Assembly: GCA_900543715.1 (NCBI GenBank)
Contig: UQSX01000004.1
Coordinates: forward strand, 1 to 64,000
Length of the DNA: 64,000 bases
From: an uncultured Blautia sp.
GTDB taxonomy: Bacteria > Bacillota > Clostridia > Lachnospirales > Lachnospiraceae
Direction of reading: 5' to 3'
Of the stretch, positions 23,741-33,560 are shown piece by piece. The position numbers and the translations under genes were made by a program. The stretch's first letter is position 1. Every line of letters begins with the position of its first letter. The notes under the pieces are model-generated. The model ran no database searches. It saw only the letters and a list, made by a program, of their open reading frames with translations, and had not been told where the DNA came from.

Positions 23741-26700
23741 GAAAGGAAAACGGACATATAAAGAACGAATACTGGTTTTCGTTCTATCTTTCGCCATGGC
23801 GGCGGGAATGGGAATGGAATCTGTACATCTGCAGGCGGCATCGGCAGAAGGAGAGCCAGTGCAGAAAGAAATTGTAGCAGAAGAACCGGCACTGGAAGGA
23901 CAGCCGCCTTTGGAGAAGGAGTACGAAGTAAAAATAACAGCACCTGAAGGCCCGTTTTATATAGGGGAAACCTGCGAAATGCCGTTTACAGCAGCCGTAT
24001 GGAATAAGACAGATGAGCATGAAGTAATAGATCCAAAGCTTGTTTGGTCATGTACGGAAGGTGCAGCGATTGATACTAATACAGGCGTGCTTAGCATCTT
24101 AAATGCGACAGCCGAAAATGATAGAATTAGCATTACAGCGAAACTTATTGATGAAAATGCTACAAGTATATTGAGTGAAGATACATATGAAATTAGCGCA
24201 TCTGTACGGCCTCAGTACAGTATAACAGGTAAAGTTATAGATCAGGATGATCAAGAAGGGGTAGATGGGGCTACTGTAACCTTAAATCCTACTGAAGGCA
24301 GTAAGGGAAAACAGGTAACAATGGATACTTTTTCAGATGGAACATTTACATTGGAGAATGTAGTTGGTGGAGCTAACACAGACTATACATTAACAATTAC
24401 AAAAGACGGATATACTTCATATGAGTATAGTAATAGAAGTTTCCAAAATGCAGAGAATGACGTAAGCTTGTCTGAAAATATTCCGTTAGATTTTGCAGAA
24501 GAGATTCAGCTTTCATTGTCAAATATAGATTTAAAAGTTGGAGAAACAAAGGCAATAGAGATAATTTGGCCAGAACATTTTTTAGATAAATGGAAAGATA
24601 AAGTAGAGGTATCTACAACTTCAGATGCTGTTATTGCGGTAGTGCAAGATAGCCAGTTATTGATCACAGGAAACAAAGAAGTGAGCGGGGCTCAGGTTAC
24701 AGTGAATGTTCACGGTAAATCAGCGGCAGTAGAGAATATTAGTGTGAAAAAATATGCAATAACTGGTGAAATTACTATTGAGCCGAAAAGGGTCGAGTCA
24801 GATCAAAGCTACCATGCAAAAGATGTAGTAAATATTAAAGGGGAGTTTAAAGCTGATGGTGTGCCAATGGATGACGAAGACGTAACATTTAGTATAACTC
24901 ATCCCGGAATAGATTCTGAGAAAGTAGTGGAAAAAAGACTTACAAATGGCGCGGCTACTTTAGAAGACTTTGAATTTGAGTATGCTGGAGTGTATACAAT
25001 TATTTGTACATTGCCCAAAAGTAATAAATACAATGATGATACACGTACTATAACCAAAGAGGTTTGGGTAGAGGCATTAGAAGGAGAAGAATATCAGATA
25101 ATTGAAATTACAGCTTCCCAAAAATCCATTGGAGAATATGGACAAACTGCTACGATTGAATTTAACGCAACTGTTGCCGATGTAGACCGTTCTGATTTAG
25201 GCAAGGGGTGGAAAGCAACTTCAGGTGATATTGTAGACTATAAGGTTATAATTGATGAGAACACTATTGAAGAAAAAGAGAATGGGTTATTTGGCGTAAG
25301 CGGAGAAGTCCAATTGAAACCTACCAGAGCAGGAAAAGATCTTGATGTGACACTTACATACAGCCATACAGATAATGAATATCAAAAAGTTTATAAAGAC
25401 GCAACGACTAGTACAACTATTTTAATCAACCAGAAACCCTTGCATGTGACGGGAATTACCTTTGAAGAAAAAATTTATGATGGTACAACTAATGTAGGAA
25501 TCAAGGCAGTTATATTTAATGAGGATGATATCGTAGAAGACGATAAAACCAGAGTTGCGGCAAAAATAGAGGGCGAGGTATTTGACTTAGCTACTGCTGC
25601 CAGAGATGATAAGGATAATGTAGAAGAGGGAATATCATACCTATCATGGCTGGATGAGACCGAAGGATCCGAAAAACCTTCGGGTACGATTTCTTTAGCA
25701 GATCCGGCTATGGATAACAACTATCTGATCGTTAAAGATGAAGAAATTGGTGATAAAGGATTTACCTGTGAAATCAAACGCCGTCCGATTTATCTGAAAG
25801 TGTCAGATGGAACAAGAGAATATGGTACTGACCTTCCGGAAGATCAGAAAAGAGTAAATTTGTTAGAAAATAAGAAAGAAGAAAAATGGGGAGTTATAAA
25901 TGGTGATAAAGTAGAAGATAACATTACAGTTACGGATACAAAACAGGATGCTTTAGCGGGGGAAGAAGCATATGAAAATGTGCTAAAACCATCTATATTA
26001 GATGAAGACTTTGAAAATGGTCAGATCATTGGAGAGACGGACAGTGTAGTAAATAGCGCAAATAAAAATTACTGTTACAAAATAGGAGTAGATGATTCAG
26101 GGAATCCTTTATTTGGAGATCTTACTATTACAAAAAGAACTTTGACTGACAATAATATCCATGATTTCGTATCCTATGAGGGCGATATTTTTACAGACCA
26201 GGAAAATGGTAATCTCTGGATAAGAGGAAATCTTGCAGGAGATAGTACAGCATATGGAATATGGGTGAAAATTAATTCAGACAATTCCTTATTCGATGCT
26301 ATAAAAATTATTACTGTGTCACCATCAGATAGCGAAGAGAGTATGGAATCTGAATGTGATAAGGAAATAGGTGATAATAGAAAGATTTCCTTTAATGCTG
26401 CAGAAAAGATTGACTCTGTAGGACAAAAAATTATATTTGAGCTTTATAAAGATAATGTCTCTTGCTCAGAATTTTATACACAAACGGTATATGTAGATAC
26501 GAAGGCACCGACCGTAACATTTGAAGAGCTGGTCGGTGAAAACACTCCTCTGGACAGTATCATTAGCGCAATTAGTTTTGGCAACTATAAGAATAGGTTA
26601 TTTTCAGTGCCGGTGACAGTTCGTGATAATGGTTCAGGAAAAAGAAACTTTGACCAGGTTGTTCTGGATGTAAATGACGATATTTCAAAAGAAGAACTTT

Positions 26701-29700
26701 GTGCTGTCTTAAATGGATTAAGTGAAGAGGATTGGGACAGCGGCACGGAAAGCGTACCGATTCCTGTTGGAAAAGGCGAGAATGAGGAGACAGTAGAAGG
26801 ATATTATGTTGCAGCAGTCAGAACCTATGATAATCTGGGAAATACACTGATTTATGCGTCAAACGGTATTGTTATTGAGAATAAAGAACCATCTATTCAA
26901 TTTCCCGTTGATCTTGATTATAGATATGATCAGGAGTATTTAGAAAAGGCTATTGAAATAGATAATATTACCGTAACAGACTATGATGTTAAAGAGACAG
27001 ACTATGTAAGTTCTGGTATCAACAATATTCAATACGTGATTTATCAGGGAACGGAAGAAAATAAGATTAGTGAGGTTACGGTTTACTCTACAGAGGAGGG
27101 TACACAATATAGCTATGAAAGATTGCGGGATAAAAATGGCAAGCCTTTGAAAATCGCCTTTAAAGGTGTATTAGATATCAAAAACTTAGGAAATAAAGAA
27201 AAAATACTGGCAGATCACAATGATGTATATCTGAAAGTTATGGCAACAGATAATTCAGGAAAGACTGTTTCCGCAGTTCGGCAGTTAACGATTGACCTAA
27301 CCAGTCCAGAAGTTGATGTTCAATATACCAATGAAAGGAATACTTCTGTGCAGAATAGTACATATTTTAATGGAAACAGAAAGGCTGTTTTATCTATTAA
27401 AGATAGAAATATTGTTCCAGGCCGGATTTATTTCAATTTAACTCTTACAGATAAGAAACTGAACGGGACTTATACCCTGGATTCTGCGTCACTTGAACAG
27501 TTGAGAGAGTTAACAGACGTAACACCGAAGCATCAGAATGTCTTCAGCAGTATTTCTACGGAAATGAAAGATTTGGGGGATGGAGTACAGCAGATGGATA
27601 TTGCCTTTGTCTTCAATGGAGAGGATAGATACGAAGTTAATTTCTCCTGCGTAGATGGATTAGGTAATGGAAACGATAGTGTCTCTTATTCCACAGATGT
27701 AACAGAGGCAGCAAATAATGTATTTACGATTGATAAAACCAGTCCTGTGATCAAACAGATATATACTGCAGGAGGAACAGAAATTTCCCTGCAGCCGGGA
27801 GAACCTTGTTATGTGCAGTCTCCGGTATACTACACTACTTATATTGATGAACATAATTTTGCAGGGGAAGGATTAGACTTTGGCGCTGTTTCTCAGACTG
27901 AGATCAGCAGAAATACAGATGGAGCATGGAACCCGGATGAGCTGATGCAGGACAGTTCTCAGTGGGCAGAAAACGGCGTAAATGGTATTACCGAACAGTG
28001 GAAATACACATTTACCTTTGAGGCACAGGGTGCATACAGACATTTTTTTGAATACAAAGATTTAGCAGGCAACCCGGCTATTTATGTAGATGCCAACGAT
28101 AATGAAATTTCCAATACAGACGCACTCTTTACTATTGACTGGACCCAGGGGACAGGTTCTGTTTCCATTAATGGTTTCGGTTTCTGGGAGACATTCTTAC
28201 ATAATATCACTTTCGGACTGTTTAACCCGGGTTCCGTAGATGTAGAGATGAATGCGGAGGATTATACATCTCCACTTTATGCGGTGCAGTATTTTAGAAC
28301 GCCGGATCCTATGAGTATGGAACAGCTGGAGAATTACGACTGGAGCAATACCAACTATATGGATCCTTCTGAAGACAGATACAAAGCTCATGGCGCATTT
28401 ACTGTAAATCCAGATGAGCAGTTTATTGTTTATATGAAGACTACAGATTATGCAAATAACGTATCCTATTTCAGTTCCGACGGTATGATCGTGGACAACG
28501 CCAAACCTGCCCCGGTAGTTACTATCACCAACCTGAGCCAGTCTCAGAATGGAATCTTTAATGAAGATGTAACTCTTCAGATTGATGTGGAAGATCCTTA
28601 TGCAGGGGATACATACTCTGGTCTGGAACGTGTATGGTATACCGTTTCTGCTTCCGGAAATGTAAATACCAGCGAGACTATTGAACTGCGGAATAACAGC
28701 AGCAGCCGTGTACAGAGCAACCAGACATTCAGCCAGGTGATTACAGTGCCGGCAAATGTTTATAACAGTAATGATGTCAAGGTTCAGGCCTTTGCGGCAG
28801 ATTTCTCCGGAAATCAGGGAGAAAGCCAGATCACCCAGATGAAGATCGATGTGACAAACCCGACTATTTCTATTTCCTGGGATCTGAATAATCCGCTGAA
28901 CGGAAGCTATTACAAAGATACCAGAACAGCAACTGTCACTGTAACAGACAGGAACTTTGATCCGAATAATGTAAGATTCAGTATTACCAATACTGACGGA
29001 ACAGAAGCCAGCATCGGCGGATGGAGCAGCAGCTCAGATATCGGAGTATCCGACAGCGCTACAAGCACCTGCCAGGTAGCTTTCCCGGCAGACGGTGATT
29101 ACACCTTTACACTGGGTTGTACGGACCTTGCCGGCAACAGTACAGAATATGGGCAGACTGATGAGTTTACTATTGATAAGACGGTACCGGAAATTTCTGT
29201 TTCCTATGATAATAACAGTGCAAGAAACAGAAATTATTACAACGAAGCTCGTACAGCCACTGTAACCGTACGGGAGCATAACTTCAATGCTGCTGACGTA
29301 AAAGCAGCGATCACAGCCAGTCTGGAAGGAAGAGGCATTTTTGCTCCGTCCATCAGCGGATTCTCCGGAAGCGGCGATGTACATACAGCTACTGTGACAT
29401 ACGGAACAGACGGTGACTATACCTTTGATGTGGAATACATAGACATGGCAGGAAATGCAGCGGCAGATTATACCCCGGATGTTTTCACGGTAGACCTTAC
29501 AGAACCGGAAATCGAGATTACCGATGTGGCAGACAAATCTGCGAATAATGACGTGGTATCTCCAAATGTAAAAGCTACTGATGTGAATTATGACGCTAAG
29601 AATGTAACAGTAACCATCACAGGCGCAAATAACGGGAAAGTAAATATGGGAAATGTGGTATCTGCTATCGAAAACGGTCAGACCATTAAATTTAACGACT

Positions 29701-30611
29701 TTGCAAGACAGGAGAGGCTGGACGACCTGTATACACTTACTGTCAAGGCAGCAGATTTGGCAGGAAACGAGAAAGAAGAAACGATTTGTTTTTCAGTAAA
29801 TCGTTATGGTTCCGTATATGTGCTGGACAATGATACAAAAGACTGGCTTGACATCAGGGGGTACAGTTATGTTAATGAAGAGAGAGAAGTAGGAGTGATC
29901 GAATATAATGTAGATACTATAAAGGACAGCCAGATTATCCTGGATCGGGATGGCCAGCTAAAAAGATTGAAAGAAAAGAAAGATTATAAAGTGACAAGGT
30001 ACGCGGCCCAGGCACGCTGGGAAAAAAATCATTATGTCCTTAGTGCGGGGAATTTTGGTATGGAGGGGCATTATACGGTAATCTTTAGTACCCGGGATGA
30101 GGCTGGCAATGTTATGAACAACACTAGTGTCAAGATGGAGGGACGGAACCTTCCAATAAGATTTGCCGTAGATAAAACAGCACCTACAGCAGTTATCTCT
30201 GGCGTGAAAGACGGCGGTTCTTACAGAAGTCCGGAGCGGATTATGACCATAGATGCCAAGGATAATCTGGCGCTGGATAAGGTGACAGTATCCATAGGCG
30301 GGAAACGTAAAATCTATAAGGAAGAAGAATTGAAAAAGAATAACGGAATCATTGACGTGGCGATTGCCAGCTCTTATAACTTTCAGAAAATCGAAGTGAC
30401 AGCTGCCGACGCGGCCGGTAATCTACTTGGACAAAAACAAGTAAATGGTCAAGAACAGTCTGTTACTTTGAAAGTACTGGTAACCCCCAATATTATGATC
30501 CAATATTATATGAATAAGCCTCTTTTTTATGGATCTGTTATTATTGTCGCTGTGATTTCCGGATGGAGTATTTTTTCCTTAATAAGGAAAAGAGAACGAC
30601 GTAAAATATAA
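23739..30611 (+). CDS. Giant Ig-repeat cell-surface protein
   Basis: A 2290-residue exported protein. A signal peptide (about 1-34, ILVFVLSFAMAAGMGMES core) precedes a low-complexity Glu-rich segment. A carboxypeptidase-regulatory-like domain follows (about 160-240; SITGKVIDQDDQEGVDGATV), then YDG/MBG-type modules (IYDGTTN near 590; REYGTDLP near 690). At least six Ig-like repeats come next, each opening D-x-T-x-P and closing with D-x-AGN (for example DKTVPEISVSYDNN; LAGNSTEYG). A C-terminal helix (about 2258-2280) and Arg/Lys tail anchor it; no LPxTG is present. It ends the phosphatase-kinase cassette and is probably an adhesin or sensor. Its first two thirds are more AT-rich than the Ig repeats near the end, suggesting mosaic origin. 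Confidence 0.88.
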   Translation: MKGKRTYKERILVFVLSFAMAAGMGMESVHLQAASAEGEPVQKEIVAEEPALEGQPPLEKEYEVKITAPEGPFYIGETCEMPFTAAVWNKTDEHEVIDPKLVWSCTEGAAIDTNTGVLSILNATAENDRISITAKLIDENATSILSEDTYEISASVRPQYSITGKVIDQDDQEGVDGATVTLNPTEGSKGKQVTMDTFSDGTFTLENVVGGANTDYTLTITKDGYTSYEYSNRSFQNAENDVSLSENIPLDFAEEIQLSLSNIDLKVGETKAIEIIWPEHFLDKWKDKVEVSTTSDAVIAVVQDSQLLITGNKEVSGAQVTVNVHGKSAAVENISVKKYAITGEITIEPKRVESDQSYHAKDVVNIKGEFKADGVPMDDEDVTFSITHPGIDSEKVVEKRLTNGAATLEDFEFEYAGVYTIICTLPKSNKYNDDTRTITKEVWVEALEGEEYQIIEITASQKSIGEYGQTATIEFNATVADVDRSDLGKGWKATSGDIVDYKVIIDENTIEEKENGLFGVSGEVQLKPTRAGKDLDVTLTYSHTDNEYQKVYKDATTSTTILINQKPLHVTGITFEEKIYDGTTNVGIKAVIFNEDDIVEDDKTRVAAKIEGEVFDLATAARDDKDNVEEGISYLSWLDETEGSEKPSGTISLADPAMDNNYLIVKDEEIGDKGFTCEIKRRPIYLKVSDGTREYGTDLPEDQKRVNLLENKKEEKWGVINGDKVEDNITVTDTKQDALAGEEAYENVLKPSILDEDFENGQIIGETDSVVNSANKNYCYKIGVDDSGNPLFGDLTITKRTLTDNNIHDFVSYEGDIFTDQENGNLWIRGNLAGDSTAYGIWVKINSDNSLFDAIKIITVSPSDSEESMESECDKEIGDNRKISFNAAEKIDSVGQKIIFELYKDNVSCSEFYTQTVYVDTKAPTVTFEELVGENTPLDSIISAISFGNYKNRLFSVPVTVRDNGSGKRNFDQVVLDVNDDISKEELCAVLNGLSEEDWDSGTESVPIPVGKGENEETVEGYYVAAVRTYDNLGNTLIYASNGIVIENKEPSIQFPVDLDYRYDQEYLEKAIEIDNITVTDYDVKETDYVSSGINNIQYVIYQGTEENKISEVTVYSTEEGTQYSYERLRDKNGKPLKIAFKGVLDIKNLGNKEKILADHNDVYLKVMATDNSGKTVSAVRQLTIDLTSPEVDVQYTNERNTSVQNSTYFNGNRKAVLSIKDRNIVPGRIYFNLTLTDKKLNGTYTLDSASLEQLRELTDVTPKHQNVFSSISTEMKDLGDGVQQMDIAFVFNGEDRYEVNFSCVDGLGNGNDSVSYSTDVTEAANNVFTIDKTSPVIKQIYTAGGTEISLQPGEPCYVQSPVYYTTYIDEHNFAGEGLDFGAVSQTEISRNTDGAWNPDELMQDSSQWAENGVNGITEQWKYTFTFEAQGAYRHFFEYKDLAGNPAIYVDANDNEISNTDALFTIDWTQGTGSVSINGFGFWETFLHNITFGLFNPGSVDVEMNAEDYTSPLYAVQYFRTPDPMSMEQLENYDWSNTNYMDPSEDRYKAHGAFTVNPDEQFIVYMKTTDYANNVSYFSSDGMIVDNAKPAPVVTITNLSQSQNGIFNEDVTLQIDVEDPYAGDTYSGLERVWYTVSASGNVNTSETIELRNNSSSRVQSNQTFSQVITVPANVYNSNDVKVQAFAADFSGNQGESQITQMKIDVTNPTISISWDLNNPLNGSYYKDTRTATVTVTDRNFDPNNVRFSITNTDGTEASIGGWSSSSDIGVSDSATSTCQVAFPADGDYTFTLGCTDLAGNSTEYGQTDEFTIDKTVPEISVSYDNNSARNRNYYNEARTATVTVREHNFNAADVKAAITASLEGRGIFAPSISGFSGSGDVHTATVTYGTDGDYTFDVEYIDMAGNAAADYTPDVFTVDLTEPEIEITDVADKSANNDVVSPNVKATDVNYDAKNVTVTITGANNGKVNMGNVVSAIENGQTIKFNDFARQERLDDLYTLTVKAADLAGNEKEETICFSVNRYGSVYVLDNDTKDWLDIRGYSYVNEEREVGVIEYNVDTIKDSQIILDRDGQLKRLKEKKDYKVTRYAAQARWEKNHYVLSAGNFGMEGHYTVIFSTRDEAGNVMNNTSVKMEGRNLPIRFAVDKTAPTAVISGVKDGGSYRSPERIMTIDAKDNLALDKVTVSIGGKRKIYKEEELKKNNGIIDVAIASSYNFQKIEVTAADAAGNLLGQKQVNGQEQSVTLKVLVTPNIMIQYYMNKPLFYGSVIIVAVISGWSIFSLIRKRERRKI

Positions 30612-30669
30612 TTGGTAAATAAGACTGTCGATTTAAGTATTTTTATGTTGTTTTTTTTCTAAATGAATA

Positions 30670-30699
30670 TTGACAAGTAAAGATCAGACATAGTATACT
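30670..30699 (+). promoter_or_regulatory. Promoter of the peptide-transport operon
   Basis: Perfect TTGACA (30670-30675), an 18-bp spacer and TATACT (30694-30699). It leaves a leader of roughly 170 nt before the lipoprotein gene. Confidence 0.8.
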
Positions 30700-30729
30700 A
30701 CTAGCTAAATTAGATTCGCTGATGGATAT

Positions 30730-30785
30730 TTGAAGTACTTTTACACTTTAGAAGTACAAGGGGTTTTGTTGTCAAAGTACTTCAA
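30730..30785 (+). promoter_or_regulatory. 12-bp inverted repeat in the leader of the peptide-transport operon
   Basis: TTGAAGTACTTT (30730-30741) and AAAGTACTTCAA (30774-30785) are exact inverted copies. A further GAAGTAC (30751-30757) occurs in the loop and can pair alternatively with either arm. It lies inside the transcribed leader, so it could be an RNA switch or a pair of operator half-sites (each arm also contains palindromic AGTACT). Confidence 0.6.
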
Positions 30786-30876
30786 TAAAGCGAAGCGATA
30801 AAATTTTATAGCAGTATATTGGTATTTGCTCTTAAAAAGAGTTAAATATATTTTTTACGAAAAGGAGTAATGGAGG

Positions 30877-32490
30877 ATGAAAAGAAAATGGACAGGTGTC
30901 GCTTTACTTTGCGCAGCTGCACTGCTTTTATCTGCATGCGGCGGTTCAAAAACATCTGAAACAACAACTGAAAACAACAGTGCGTCAGAAGAAACACAAA
31001 CAGACAGTACTGCTTCAACCGGAGAAAAGGTTGTCCGGGTGGCTGCGGTGGACCCACAGGTCGCTCTGGATCCTCAGCAGTATACATACAGTATTGTCAT
31101 GAAGATTACTGATAATATTACAGAGTCTCTTCTGCAAAGCAATGATGACGGAAGTCTTGAGCCGGTTCTGCTGGCAAAGATGCCTGAGATTTCAGACGAT
31201 CAGCTGACATATAGTTTTGAGCTTCTTCCCGATGTTAAATTCCATGATGGAGAAGTGATGAAAGCTTCAGATGTAAAGTATTCCTATGAACGTCTGATCA
31301 AGATGGCAAAGATGGCAACACTGCTGGAAAATGTACAGGGGTACGATGAATTAAGTGCAGGGACTGCAGATGAGTTATCCGGTTTCCAGATCCAGGATGA
31401 CACACATTTTACAATTACCTTAAAGAAAGCATATGCACCGTTCTTATCAGTGCTTTCAACTGCATATACAGCAATTTATCCGGAAAAGGCATGTGAAGAG
31501 GCTGGAGATGACTGGGGCATGAAAACCTTATATGGTACAGGTCCTTTCAAGATGGACAGCTATCAGTCAGGTGTCGGCGTAACATTATCAAGATTTGACG
31601 ATTATCATGAAGGACCTGTTAAATTAGACGGTGTTGATTACAAGTTTATTGAAGATGTGAACACACAGGTTCTTGAGTATCAGGCAGGAAATGTAGACTA
31701 TGTAGATGTAGACCCGTCTGTTTATCCGATCTATTCAAGCAATGAGACCCTGAAAGACCAGATGCACGGATTCCAGCCGATAGGATGTTACAGTCTTACT
31801 GTAAATGTAAATACATATCCTGATGCAAGAGTCAGAGAAGCAATCGCACTGTCTATCGACAGGGCTGCTATTTGCGACAGTATTTTACACGGAACAGCAA
31901 CCGTTCCGACATCTTATATCCCGGCAGGTATTATCGGACATGATGATTCCCTTCCGGAATTCGAATATGATCCAGAGCAGGCAAAAGAACTTCTTGCTGA
32001 GGCAGGCTATCCGGATGGTATTGATCTTAGAGTAACTGTAAATACAAAATATGCCGGAAACGTTGCGATTGCAACAGCATTCCAGGAACAGGCAAAAGAA
32101 GCAGGGATCAATGTAGAAGTAGAACAGGTAGACTCAGCAGCATGGTCTGATATGAAGGCATCCGGCGGTGTGGACTGCGGTATCTCTAACTGGTATGTAG
32201 ATTATCCGGATCCTGAAAGTATGCTGTATCCGATGACAAAGACAGATACAAACTCAAGTTTCTGGCATAATGATGAATTTGATCAGCTGCTTGAAGAAGG
32301 AATTGCAACAACGGATACTGACGAACGTCAGGAAATCTATGCTAAAGCTGAACATATCATGACCAGAGAAGACTGGGCAACAACACCATTATATAACGAA
32401 ACAAAATTCTATCTGTTAAATCCGAATATCACAGGATTTGAGGTTGGTTCTACATTCCGTATGTTCTGGAAAGACGCAGATATCCAGTAA
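30877..32490 (+). CDS. Peptide ABC transporter substrate-binding lipoprotein (family 5, DppA/OppA-like)
   Basis: A 537-residue extracytoplasmic solute-binding protein. The lipoprotein signal ends in LSAC (Cys21), followed by a Thr/Ser/Glu-rich linker to about residue 48 and then the SBP_bac_5 fold. Typical blocks include VKFHDGEVMKASDVKYSYER and YGTGPFKMDSY. It binds di- or oligopeptides (or a related ligand) at the outer face of the membrane and feeds the permeases encoded downstream. AAGGAG precedes the ATG. A terminator after the stop at 32502-32542 probably sets a higher expression for this gene than for the permeases, as is common. Confidence 0.92.
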   Translation: MKRKWTGVALLCAAALLLSACGGSKTSETTTENNSASEETQTDSTASTGEKVVRVAAVDPQVALDPQQYTYSIVMKITDNITESLLQSNDDGSLEPVLLAKMPEISDDQLTYSFELLPDVKFHDGEVMKASDVKYSYERLIKMAKMATLLENVQGYDELSAGTADELSGFQIQDDTHFTITLKKAYAPFLSVLSTAYTAIYPEKACEEAGDDWGMKTLYGTGPFKMDSYQSGVGVTLSRFDDYHEGPVKLDGVDYKFIEDVNTQVLEYQAGNVDYVDVDPSVYPIYSSNETLKDQMHGFQPIGCYSLTVNVNTYPDARVREAIALSIDRAAICDSILHGTATVPTSYIPAGIIGHDDSLPEFEYDPEQAKELLAEAGYPDGIDLRVTVNTKYAGNVAIATAFQEQAKEAGINVEVEQVDSAAWSDMKASGGVDCGISNWYVDYPDPESMLYPMTKTDTNSSFWHNDEFDQLLEEGIATTDTDERQEIYAKAEHIMTREDWATTPLYNETKFYLLNPNITGFEVGSTFRMFWKDADIQ

Positions 32491-32501
32491 TTGTAAGTTT
32501 G

Positions 32502-32542
32502 AAAAAAGGGGAATCTCCTGATTGTGTGATTTCCCTTTTTTT
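32502..32542 (+). terminator. Intra-operon terminator after the binding-protein gene
   Basis: AAAAAAGGGGAATC pairs with GATTTCCCTTTTTTT (one G-T pair) around a 13-nt loop and ends in a T-run. Because the permease gene follows within 90 bp with no clear promoter, it probably terminates partially. Confidence 0.8.
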
Positions 32543-32627
32543 CGCTGTAATCGTTCAGCTGCTTTACATCGGCGATGCCGTCGTCCATTCTATAAAAGAA
32601 GAAAAATAAATTGATAGGAGGGAAAAA

Positions 32628-33560
32628 ATGTTATCATATACTATTAAACGATTAGCTCAGACAGTCTTTGTCCTTTTTGGAATCAGTCTGATCACTTTTG
32701 TCCTTCTGCAGATTGTTCCCGGAGATCCGGTGGCACTCATGCTGGAAAAAAGGGCAGATCCTGAAACAATCGCAAAGGTAAGACATGAATTAGGGCTGGA
32801 TCTTCCATATTATGTGCAATATTTTAATTTTATAAAAGGTGCCATCCATCTGGATTTCGGTACATCATATTTTACCAATGAAGTAGTGTCTGACGCTTTG
32901 TTCCGCTGCTTTAAAGTAACATTTAAGCTGGCTTGTATGTCTTTCGTTTTTTCTGCTGTGATCGGTATCCCGGCAGGTATCTTTTCTGCTGTTAAAAGAG
33001 GTAAGGGGATCGATACTGTAGTTATGATCTTGTCTATCATTGGCGTATCCGCACCGGCATTCTGGGTTGCGATTATCCTTCAGATCATATTCGGACTCAA
33101 GTTAAATATTTTCCCGATCTCCGGTTTTGATTCCGTAGCTTCTTATGTCCTTCCGAGTGTGGCTCTGGGGGCCAGGTATGCGGGAAGTATGGCGAGGATC
33201 ACAAGAACAAGTATGCTGGAAGTTATGGGACAGGATTATATCCGTACCGCAAGGGCAAAAGGTGTGAGAAAATGGGCGGTCATTTTAAAACATGCTCTTA
33301 AAAACGCATTGATCCCTATTGTTACTTTGATCGGAACGGATTTTGGTTACATGCTGACCGGTTCCATGCTTATTGAAAAAGTCTTCTCAATTCCTGGGAT
33401 TGGAAAACTGGCAGTAGATGCAATGTCTAACAGGGATCTCCCACTGCTGGAAGGAACAGTTATGTATATCGCTTTTGTCTTTGTTATCGTAAACTTAATC
33501 GTGGATTTATCATATGCATTCCTGGATCCAAGGATCAGATATGGGAAAGGAGTAGTATGA
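32628..33560 (+). CDS. Peptide ABC transporter permease (DppB-like)
   Basis: A 310-residue permease with six membrane helices. The first lies at about 9-30 and is followed by the family sequence IVPGDPVALMLEKRADPETI. The EAA-type loop EVMGQDYIRTARAKGVRKW contacts the ATPase. Its C-terminal AFLDPRIRYG is typical of DppB/OppB. A strong AGGAGG stands 6 bases before the ATG, and its stop overlaps the next gene by 4 bp (ATGA). Confidence 0.93.
   Translation: MLSYTIKRLAQTVFVLFGISLITFVLLQIVPGDPVALMLEKRADPETIAKVRHELGLDLPYYVQYFNFIKGAIHLDFGTSYFTNEVVSDALFRCFKVTFKLACMSFVFSAVIGIPAGIFSAVKRGKGIDTVVMILSIIGVSAPAFWVAIILQIIFGLKLNIFPISGFDSVASYVLPSVALGARYAGSMARITRTSMLEVMGQDYIRTARAKGVRKWAVILKHALKNALIPIVTLIGTDFGYMLTGSMLIEKVFSIPGIGKLAVDAMSNRDLPLLEGTVMYIAFVFVIVNLIVDLSYAFLDPRIRYGKGVV

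Noticed and set aside
11330-30611. Type VII secretion locus (YhgE/EsaA-like protein plus kinase with EssB-like plan)
   Set aside because: No EssC ATPase, WXG100 protein, EsaB or LXG toxin is present, and the two genes are 7 kb apart in separate units.
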